64,000 nucleotides of DNA from Symbiodinium kawagutii (Eukaryota > Sar > Dinophyceae > Suessiales > Symbiodiniaceae), in assembly GCA_009767595.1 (NCBI GenBank), contig VSDK01003903.1:147112-211111 (forward strand). Reading direction: 5' to 3'. Each line of letters begins with the position of its first letter. Within the stretch, counting starts at the first letter, position 1. The position numbers were made by a program, and so were the translations under genes. Shown here piece by piece: positions 1-11,700 of the stretch. Below the pieces are notes generated by a model. The model did not search any database, was not told the DNA's origin, and worked only from the letters and a program-made list of their open reading frames with translations.

Positions 1-318
1 CAGGAATGGCTTGGATAACGCCCTGAGTTCTCTCAGGTGGCCCATGGTTTTAGGATGACAAGCTGGGGGAATAACACACTGATCAGGCGAGCAGTGGATG
101 CTCGCCATCGTTTTGTACTGCGATGGTGGGGCTGGGGAAGAGAGGTTGGAACAAAATATACAGTTCGAACTAGTTCGATCCATCTAAGATTCATTATTTC
201 ATCGTTTGTTCACCTGCAGCTTTCGACTTTCAACCATTTGCAGCTGAAACATCTTCGAATCATCAAGTCTCTTCACTCTCCACCGCTGTTTCACCACCCC
301 GGCATCGTAAACTCGCAG

Positions 319-2710
319 GCACGGCGGGGTGCAAGTGGCGGAGTCAGCTGTGGAAGTGCTGAAGCAGGCAGATGTCATCTTCAAAGTATCGGAGCCTCTG
401 CTAGACGAGGCCAAGCGCTGAGGGAAGCTGCTGGAGGGTTGGGGCAGCTGGAGGGGTTGGGACATGTTGGGGAAGTTGGTACCAAGAAGTGCTGGAGATC
501 AACTGGAAGAGAAAACAAGAAGAGCTTGGTTGGTTGCTCACATGGCATTGTGATGGCAATGCATCAAACATTTCCCAAGATGGAGAAACCGAGTGACGCT
601 GAGGGCAGGCATTTTCCGAAGCAATCATTTCTTCAAGGGGTTCATGTCTTGTGGGGATGAATCTAGGTCAAATAGGGGAAGGCGAGAATCGAACAGAGCG
701 GATGCTGTTCTTTTTTGGGGATGATGTTCATAGAAAAATTGGTACCATGACTCACCAAGAAACAACTGATGCGTGCTGACTTCAGCTATCGCCGGATGGC
801 TATGTGAAGCTACGTGGTATAACGAAGGATCATGATTCCACGGCAATGGGAAATTCGAACCATTGTAGTACAGCAAGCGGCATGATCTGCATGATCCACA
901 GTAGCATCATTTCGCCCTCCATTGCCTTTGGAAACTGCTAGTAGGACAGGAATGAAACATTGGATTTGACAACCGCGACCGCTAGAGGTAGCTTCGAATC
1001 CGCCCACACCTACCACTGGGATGATTGATATCCGTTCACAGATCCTTCTGGGAACCGAAGCACCGAGCCTAGGGCTTGCTGATCCTTAAGAGCCGACATA
1101 AAATGATGATCACCTTAGCGTTTATCCACCAATGATAACAAGAAGTGGGTTGGACCACAGATGGTGTACCCCCCAAAACCGGCAGTTTCCCTGTTGATAA
1201 TGGTCAGCCCATTGGTTGATTTAGAGGTGGCACCATTTTGCACACACTCCCATGTGTACAATCATATTGGTTGTACGTTGGTCAAAGAATATAATCACTA
1301 TGATGATTGACCGATATGACTGCACATGATGTTTCTCAAAATACGGGACGCTATAGATTGTTGATAAACTGGATGATTTGGAGGTACCCCTATGACTTGA
1401 GAAACTACCAGTTGGTGTACCCATCACCTTGTGAAGCTAATCTCGACCAATATTGATGGCTAATATTGAGCCACAACCATATCCTACCCTTATAAACCAC
1501 TACAAACCCTTATAAACCCCTAAAGACCACCAGATACTGTTGATGGAGGAAATCCTGCACCAGCTGGTTGGTTGTTTATCCCATGATTTATAGGCTTTAA
1601 TCATCCCAGGTGGTGCAGGATTTCCTCCATCAACAGTATCACTGGCTGATCATTGGTTCTTGTTGATTTTCAGAGTGCATCGCTGGGGAAGTGCCGCCAG
1701 CATTGCAGGTGCAGATGCTGCAAGGGACACAGACGTCGCTTGGTTCTGGGAGAGACGATGGCGGCTGGAAGATCACGCGTCTGTTGAGCTGGTGAAATCC
1801 AAGGGTCTCTGGTAAACTACAGGTTTCTAGAGGTCAATCACTGTTAATAGGTAAATCATTATTGTTTGAAAAACAAGGGGTATCATTCTAGACAAGTTGA
1901 GATTTCACTGATTTTTTTGCAGGTGAAATCATTCTGAATGGTGAAACTTCAAGCGTTAATCATTTATTGAGCTTGATAGCCACTACCCAGTCGCACACAC
2001 ACACACGCTTTCATGTATGGACTTGTTGAAGTGGCCTTTGGCTGCTGAGAGCCACTGAATCCCGTTTGGAATTTGCTGGGTTGTTCACAAAGTGCTTCGG
2101 AGACTACAGAGAACGGCTTCGCACCGTGTACTTGTCCCAGTTTACCATTCTTCGGCGCCATATTTTGCTGATTGACCATGGTTTGCCATGGTGAAGCATA
2201 TTGCCATCATTCTTCAGCATGCTTGCAGCCACATAGCCATGGTTCCCCAGGGTTTCCCACGATTCCCCATGGCCCCCAATGGTCAAGCACCAGGTTGGTT
2301 GGCTTCTGGAACATGTACGGCACAGAAGAATTGCTGGCCGCGCTGGGTCAGGCAGGGGGGCATGACTTGCAGGCAGTTGTTCTTTCAGCAGTAGTAGAGT
2401 TGGTAGGTAGGTGGGTGGGAGGTAGGAAGGCAGGTAAGTATGTGAGGAAGTAAGCAATAGCTAGTAGCAAGTAGCTAGTAGCAAGTGGTCAGTAGCAAGT
2501 AGTCAGTAGTCAGGATAGTATAGTGGTAGAAGTACTGCTACCACTACCACCACTCGTAGTAGTCGGCATCGTTGCTGTTGCTGTTCCCGTGACCAGACAA
2601 AAGATGCATCGCCATCATCAACCATCACTCACCATATCATCCGGCACTAACACTATCAACCGCATCATCAACGATCACCAAGCATGTATCGTCAAACATG
2701 TCATCAACCA

Positions 2711-2787
<77 letters not shown>

Positions 2788-5700
2788 CCAACCATATCAT
2801 CCCTCAGCTACCAACTGTACGTCCACCACTTCACTGAGTCCGTCTCCGGTGTCTGTGGCTGGAGGTCTCTGCCAATGTGCTGAACTTGGCTTTGGTGCCG
2901 CGCGTGTCGCGAGCACAGAAGTTGGATGCGTTGACGTCTATGGCCAACATCGCAGGAGATTTCACGGATGGATGGAGTGGTTGACGTGAGTGATGGTTCA
3001 TAGTGGTTGATAGTGGTTCCGAACCAACCATCATAGCGATGGTTTGGTGTGGTTAAACCATCAAACCAGTATATCTAAGTGAGTGTAGTAGTTGCCCTCA
3101 ACTGCGAAGGTAACTGGTGACATTCATCATGCTTACTTGGAGTTCGTTCACCTTCCATGGTGATGAGGGTTTGACCTTCCTACCGGCAAACCAACAACCA
3201 GCAGTTGCGGAGGACCAGAAGGGCGTGGTTGCGGGAACAACAAGGTGACTATAGCTTGTAGGCTCTGGCATTCAAAACACGAGAATTTAAATTCGACCAT
3301 TTGTTTATTGATGAAAATGATCAAATAAACCATTTGTCGAATTTCATTGCGACCATTTGAAACAATCATAAAATAAACCATTTGTAGATTATTTGTTCAT
3401 TTCAGCTTGAGATTTGCCCTTGTTGTTTTCTGAAGTGGACTGGGTAAATCACCAAGTGATCACTATGACCAGTGAACCACAATCAATTCTGAGCCACAAA
3501 ACAAGAACATAATCCTTATCACCATTCTCCTCCTCCTCCTCACCATCCTCCTCCTCCATCCATCCTTAAGTCTACATAACAACGTCCCCCAGGTGGTGCC
3601 CCTCAACCCATCCACAGCTCCCCCTGCGGGGGCCCAGCTCCAGGCTACCGCGCGGTGCTGGACGCCTTCCAACGCTTCCCGCGCTTCAGCCGCGCGGGCT
3701 CCACGGCCTTCGGCTCGGTGCCGCCCGCGAAGGTCTTCGTCATTGGCGCCTTGGCAGGGAGGTGGGGGCTCGGTGGTTGGGTGGTGGGAGGTTGGGGGGT
3801 GAGGTTGGGGGGTTGGGGGTTGGTGGGTGGCAGGTTGGGGAGGTGGGTTGGGGGTTGGGGGTTGATGTGGCAGGATATGAGTTCTGCGTCATTGGCGCCT
3901 TGGCAGGGAGGTGGGGGCTCGGTGGTTGGGTGGTGGGAGGTTGGGGGGTGAGGTTGGGGGGTTGGGGGTTGGTGGGTGGCAGGTTGGGGAGGTGGGTTGG
4001 GGGTTGGGGGTTGATGTGGCAGGATATGAGTTGAGGCTGGTAGATTGCCGCAGACCTGTCTAGGATGAAGCAATCTTTCTGGTTGATCAAGGGGGCATGC
4101 CCCGAATGCCTTGGTTACTGCGGGCAAACTTTGGTTACTGGGATGATACCCGCTCATCTTCGGGCAATATCATTCCACATCATTGCTGATTCGACCATTC
4201 ACTGTGAAAATGAGGGTCATATCCGTGAGTCAGACCCAGCCATAGCTTCTACTATGATGGTTGGCATCTTGCTGACCATAAACAGTCAAGTCATACCATT
4301 GCAGTTCCAGTTTCTGTCAGGTATTGTTATTACCATGTAAACATGACTCATTATGGCTAGTAACTGTACATGCTCCTTGTAGCTCATCATTGTAGCTCAT
4401 CAATGAAAATTATAAACTCATTGTACGTATACGGCATCATTGCTATAGCATCATTGTTACTATTGCCATGAATGGTATATCAATTATGGTTATCAGCTCT
4501 ACAGAATATAGATTCTCATCTCTAATTATAGCAACAAAGAGTGGTATGTAGCTGCAGTGATTCTCATCTCTAATCCATCAATTCATAACTTAATTCTAGT
4601 GATATGTGGGAATTATCATCTCTAATCAAAGCTATTTGGTCGTTTCTCAAAATAGGGGGCCCTAAAAACGGCTGGATCACTACTATAAGTGGTTCATATT
4701 GGATGATTTGGGGGTACCCCTATTCTGGGAAACCACCATTTCATCATTAGAAACTGATCGCTATTCTTAGTTCAGGTTCAGCTCCAGCCATGCATGGCTA
4801 GCATCTCCAGCTGGATCCACAGGTGCAGGGGTAGCCGGGCTCAGTGCCATTGCCACCGCGCACTCCTTGGGTTGCAAGGCGCCCGTGGGTTGGCAGTGGC
4901 TGCGGCATGGTATAACCGGCTGCACATAAACCAGGGGATAGATGATGGTTTAGATGATGGTGAAATTATGGTTAAATGATGATTAGATTATGGTTAAATG
5001 ATGGTTAATAATGATTAATGATGGTTTGGGATGATGGTGAAATGGTGGTCAAACTATGGTTTAGGATGATGGTGAAATGGTGCTTAGATTATGGTTCAAA
5101 GGTGCTTGATGACAGTTAAAGGGATGGTTGAATGATGTTAGATGATGGATGATAATAATGAGGCCGTCCAATGGGCATTGAGTCAAAAGTTATAAACACT
5201 TGATCACGGCTACACATGATGAGCTGATGTCTCGTGGATATGCAATGAACTGCTTGGAAACTTATGCAGCTGAATAGGACTTGTCACCGCGATTTCCAAC
5301 CCTTACTCATCAACTCTCTCACTTTTGAGGTTTTTTGAAGGGAACTGGTGTTCTTTTGCATACCTTCAGGCAAACTATCGGTAAACTGACCTGGAAGTTC
5401 AGAATTGCAATTTCTCAATTTCTTTAATACGCAAAGCCCTACATGGTGGATTTCAACCACTTCCAGATTCTGTTGCACAAACCAGTCGTCAAGTTAGGAT
5501 TTTTTGGTGTAGAAATGCACGTTGTGTAGCTGGAGATGGCACCAACTCTTCGACTCTTTCCATGATCAAGCCAGATGATTTGAAGCTATGAAGATGCTGG
5601 AAAACAACTCACATAAGCCAAGCGGTGTGGGGTTGGTTGTGGTGGTTCATTGTGGTTCACTGGTTCACCCATCCATCATGAGCACAGGGTGACACCTGAG

Positions 5701-8700
5701 TCAGGGGCACTATGGGGATTACAGGGCCTGAGATGAGCGCCGGCTTGGGCTACACATGGTATGGCTGATCAAGCCGGACAGCAGGGCTAGGTGAGGTGAT
5801 CATGGCATGTGAACAGCTAGGAGTACAAGGTGCACCCACAGCCAACTTGTGATATTTTCTGGGAAGTTGACCTGTTTTTTTTAAATAGGGAGCACCAAAA
5901 ATGGCTGGTCGATTACTAGGAATGGTTCTAAAAGGATGATGTAAGGGTACCCCTATTTTGGGAAGCCACGACCTGGAAGTTGAACGCCAGTTCATCGATT
6001 GCTTCCATGTCAGTTTTGCAGACAATGAGCCAATTACAGCAGAAAAATGCATCATGTTACTGCTACTCACAGTAACCACCATTAAACCACGGTTCAAATC
6101 AACATTCCACCGATACTACCACCATTGAACCATCATTATGAACCTTTTGAACCATCAGACTCGAACCGCATCATTTTAAACCACCATTGAACCATCATTT
6201 CGAAAAAAAACATTGAACCATCAGACTTGAGCCATCCATCATTTCGCCCAACCTGCTGATCCCACCAGTTCCGCCACCTTCTGCAGTGGGTCTGACCCCT
6301 ACAGGTGCTGGCGAACGACGTGCGCGACGCGGCGAGGGAACAGGTGGAGAGCATGGGCGCCCAATTCATCGCGGTGGATGCGCAGGGCATTGCAGGAGGG
6401 GCTCCCGTGGAGGGCCAGGGCCAGGGGGGTAGGTGGTGGGTGGGGGTTGGATGGTGGGTTGGATGATGCGTGGGTTGGATGGTGGGTGGGTTGTATGGTG
6501 GTTGATGGTTGGATGGTGGTATGATCGCCTTGAGGCTGATGCCCAATGCTTCTCGATTGAATTCAAACCTGACTACCAGCCACACATGGGAAAAGGTGTC
6601 CGTGCAAATCAGCGCGAGGGATGAACCTCTATGCTTGGAAATTGGAAAATTGGATGGTGGTATGATGATGGTTGGATGGAGGGTTGGATGGGTAATGGGT
6701 TGGATCATCCCTGGAGTAATCAGCTCTACCTGGCTGGAAAATGATCAACCGATGTGGATTTTTCAGCTATGGAGCTGCTGGCCAGAGGGTATTGACATGT
6801 AACAACTGTCAATGACGGTTGAGGCTTCTCGCTCTCTCTTGCTACCCAGACGTCACCCTTGGCGAGAAATATCAACCCACGGACTTAGCTGGTTAGCTCC
6901 TTTCTATTTCTTGCTATACTGGACGGTCATTGGCTATCAAGCTGTCCAGTGTACCTGCTGCTCAGCAGAGCTGTGCGCAGGAGAAGGTGCTGGTGGCTAT
7001 GCCACAGTGCGATCCCCAGAGTTGCCGAGTGCTGGTGCTGAGTTGTCATGCGTTACAAGCAGGTGTAGTGGCACAAGATACAGACGCCAGGGCGCATGTG
7101 AGTAGAAATTTACACGATATGGTATGCCACAAGATACAACCAGCTGTTATGTGCATGTTATGTGCATGTTATGTGCATGTTGTGTGCAAGCTATGTGCAT
7201 CTTGTGTGCATATTGTGTGCATATAGATATGAATAGACAGGTTCACTTGTACATTAACATGTGCATGCATGAGCGGAGACTTGCAAACCCATAGCCGTAT
7301 CCATATTCATATCCATGTCAGTCCGCATCCACACGTCTATATGCAGGTTCGGACGTATACACCGAGCATTGCAAACACAACATATACATCGAAATTGTCT
7401 GAGTCAGAGCATGTTAGTACCACCATCTTGAGTAAACGTAGTCGCTATCATAATACCATGAAGAACGAAACAACATCACATCATACCCACTTTGAAGTAC
7501 CAAGCATCAATGACCAAGAAGCAATGATCAGCCCAAGCACCAACCAACACCAATCACCATCCACCACCTACCACCCACCCATCAACCCATCACCACCCAT
7601 CTGATCATCCCTACCCTTCGCCCCCCCGTGGGGTCATCCCCAAGGCCATGGGGGAAGACTTCACCCGAGCGCAGCTGGCCACGTACGCCCGCGTGGTGCC
7701 GGACATGGACGTCATCATCACCACGGCGATGATCCCCAACCGCTCCGCACCGGAGCTGATCACGGCGGAGATGGTGGTGCCGCGGATGGATGGAGGTGGT
7801 GGGATGGGATGATGGTGATGATCAGTGATGATGGTGGTTGGGTGGGGATGTGGTGGTTGGGTGGTGGTGGTTGAGGGGTGGTTGAGGGGATGTGGTGGTT
7901 GATGATGTAGAATGGTTGATAAATTGAGAACGATCAAAGGCCTCCTAATCCCAAAAGGATAGAATACATGTTGCTGGTTGGACCCTTCCCCCAGCAGCAC
8001 CTCCCAAGGCCTCCATGAAAAGCGGCTCTGTGATAGTTGACCTGGCCGCGCCCACGGGGGGCAACTGCGTTTATACGGAGCCCAACCGTGCCGTGCTGTC
8101 GCCCAACGGCGTGACCATCGTGGGAGCTGCTGGGCTAAGGTGGTGAAGGGCTTGAGGGTTCGGGGGATGGCTTGGTTGGTGGCTTGGTTGGTGGCTTAGT
8201 TGGATGAAGTTGATGGTTGAAGTTGATGTTGATTGCTGTTCAACAGGCACCAGGTTCAGTTTGGACCGGCAAGGCCGGCCAGAGCCGGGGCTGTTGCCTG
8301 CTGAGGAGACCAACTATGCCTCGCAAATGGCGGCGCAGTCCAGCGAAATGCTGGGTAGCAACTTCGCAGCCATGTTGGAGGCAGCTCTAGGGAAGCTGCG
8401 CTTGGCATCGAGCGTTGGGTAAAGGGTTGGTGATGGTTGGTAGGGGTCAGTAATGGTTGAGGGTGGTTAGTCTTAGTGGTTAGAGATGGTTCATGATGGT
8501 TGGTAGTGGTTAAGAAAGGTTGGTGATGCTTGGTGTCGGTGGTAAATGATGCTTAGTAACACTTGCCATGATGGTTTTCAGCGGGTGACAATGGCCAGTG
8601 ATGGCTGATCGGTAAATCATTACGTCCAGTAGCCACGCTTAGGCATCATTTCTTTCAGTCACTTTTAACATCAATCAACCAGCATGAGTAATCATCAGGA

Positions 8701-11700
8701 ACAATGAACTAGGTGTCAATTAAGCATCATCATCATTATCCATGACAGAACCATCATCAAGTAATCATCACTTGTCCAACAACAAATACCATCACGGAAC
8801 CATTTCTTACCACCAACCACCAAACCATCATTAACCCTGCAATTATCCTGCAATTGACCACGTAATTCACCATGTCATTAGCTAACCAACGAAACCTCCA
8901 ACTAAACCTCCAACCAACCACACAACCACCCAACCACACAACCACCCAACCAATCAAACACCCAAGCACCACTCAACACTAAACCACCAACCACTCAACC
9001 CCCAAGCAGCGTCCACCTTCAACACACAGGTGCTAGGCGGAGCCAGCGACTTCGGCGGCGAACGCTGGGAGGATCCCGTGGTGAAGCCGGCGCTGGTGGC
9101 GCAGGGCGGGCAGATCGTGTGGGATCCCAACCCACCGAGGCACCCTGCGGGCCGGGCAGGGCAGGTGTGGAGGGGAAGAGTGGCTGGGGATGATGATGAG
9201 TGTTGATGAGGTGTGATGAGTGGTGATGGTTTATGGTGATAAATGATGGTTAAGTCGTGGGTTATGATGATTTCTGAGGGTTAAGTTGTGGGTTATGATG
9301 ATTTCTGAGGGTTAAGTTGTGGGGTATGATGATTTCTGAGGGTTAAGTTGTGGTTTATGATTCACGACGGTTATTGATGATGAAGTATGACGTATATGAT
9401 GATTAGTGATGGTTTATGAATGTTTATGATTATTTCTGATGGTTTGTTGTGGTTTAGGATGATTAGTCTTAGTTAATGATAGGTCATGATAGGTAATGGT
9501 CAGTGATGGTTACACTCCAGTGATCTCACAGTTCGCTGGCTGGAACACATCACTTGAATCATCAAGTCATCACTAACCACCATTCACCATCATCAACCAG
9601 CATCAACCACCCATATCAACCCATATCATCAAGTCATTCACCATCAGTCATCACTTCAATCATCAAGTCATTCACCATCATCAACCAACCATACCACCCC
9701 CCCACCACCCATCCCCCCCATCCCCAGGCCGCAGCACCCGCCTGCGACCGACGACACCAACCTGGGCGGCTTCGGTGGTGCGACGCCCACACCGATGCCA
9801 GCGCCGGAAGAGGCCAATGCCGTGATGAGTTGGATCCAGGAGCGGCGGTAGCGGTAGCAGTAGCAGGATCAGGGGAGGATGGCTGGTGGTGAATAAGCTG
9901 GTGAGGTTAGCAGCGATGAGCTTGGGATATCAGTTTTCATCAGGAATATGAACTAATGAGGCTTTTCACCTAACCAATGATAATAATGATGGTTCATTGG
10001 TTGGGTGATATCAGTTGATTGACGACTAGGCACGGATAGACCGATAGACCTACGCCCAGAAAGAAGACAGTTGATATATCAGTTGATTGGAATCAACTGC
10101 GTATACTTCGTATTGTAAGTTAACTGACTTGATAGTGAGTTGATTGTAAGTTTATTGTAAGTTTGTGCGAAGTCGATTGCGGAAGGGAGCAGGGGTGGCT
10201 GGTGGTGAGCCATGAGCGGCTGAGCCGTTCGGGGGTGGGGAAGGGGAGCAAAGCCAAGGGATAACGACAAGGGAGGTGAAGAAGTTGGTGACTGGGTTGA
10301 TCACCGGTGAAGTTAAGTGAATGCAATGATATTCAGTTGTTGACCCAATTTTGAGAACCAGTTTATTGTATTTATCAGTTAATTGATGAATCACTAGGTG
10401 GTGGATTAGTTGGTGAATATGATTGCAGTATAGTTGATATTATAAGTTGGTTGTAAATATGCAAATGAAAGATTAAGTTGATAAGGCGGTTGATAAGTGC
10501 AAACTGGTGATTCAGCTGACAAATCATGGTCGATAGTGGTGCTTGAATCACATAGTCAAAAGAGCTGGTAATAAACTAGTGGTTCTAAACCAATACAGTA
10601 TTAACGGTGGCTTGAAAATGTGGTCAATAGTGGTGGTTAAATGACGGTTAATTGACGGTCAAATGATGGCAATAGCAAGGTTATGGTGGATGATGATGAT
10701 GTGCCGGTGGTTGTATGGTGATGGTTGGTGGTTAAATGATGATTAATGGAGCAAACGACAGCACTAAAGCTTCTCCTGCTCCAGGCCATGGCCAGAGTTT
10801 CTTTTATCTATTTCCATCAGTTACCCATCAATCAACCATGATTGACCATCCCTTAGTCATCACTTGACCATCAAGAGACCCTGCCAAATCTGCCAAATCC
10901 TCATCACTTCACCACCCACCATGATGAACCACATCACTTCAGCATCAAATCCAGCCAAAGTAGCCGATTTTTCGCCATTTTCACGCTGCCAAGCCGCCGA
11001 TTTTTCGCCATTTCCATCCTCCAGGAGCACAAGGACGAGTTAGCCTTGGGCGTTGGAGCAGCCGTGGTGTTGGGCCTAGGGATTGCTGTGGATATCCCGG
11101 AGGCGGAGGTGACCCACCTGGGATACTTCGTGCTGAGTTGCCTCATAGGACAGGGACGGAACCACGGGGGGTGGCCCCTGGAACCTGCTGTGGTGCTTGG
11201 AAGTGTGGTGAGTTTTCGTTGGAAATATGGTCAGAACCGAGTTTTTCGAGGTTGCGAATTCAACTGGCTATGGGTCAATATTAACCAACCAACTAAGAGA
11301 GGATTTACCAACAATAATAAGGGAAAACAAAGGTTAGTGATGGGGAACTAGGGTTACGGGGTTTTGACCCATAGCCAACTGGTTGAGTAGAAATGCTGCC
11401 GACTGGTTCAACAATTGATAGCTGTGATGCAACTGTAGTTGCATCCTGGTATTGCTGCCAACTGGTGGCATGAAACTAATCATGGGTGTGAACTAAGAGC
11501 AGTTGCATGGTTTCTTGTCACCTGATTTCTTGATCACCCAATTGGTTGATGGTTGATCTTCCCAATGGCTTAGTTCATAGCTATGACTGCTAGACATGAC
11601 TAATCAATATGAGTTGACTAATCAATGTGAGTTGACTAATCAAAGGCGATGAAGATCAGTCATCTTTCCAAGCGCTTAGTTATCGTTTTCCATCTTCCTG

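Noticed and set aside
1675..1800. Transhydrogenase exon between 414 and 2294
   Set aside because: Phases of the exons 319-414 and 2294-2351 join perfectly without it, and its peptides do not resemble the family.
2523..2989. Poly-His and poly-Ile frames
   Set aside because: They follow from the (CAT)n microsatellite. Only the stretch 2865-2955 is real coding sequence, and it is part of the transhydrogenase.
3645..4157. Pro/Thr-rich minus-strand open frames
   Set aside because: They are the complement of the G/T-rich tandem duplication and of a transhydrogenase exon on the plus strand.
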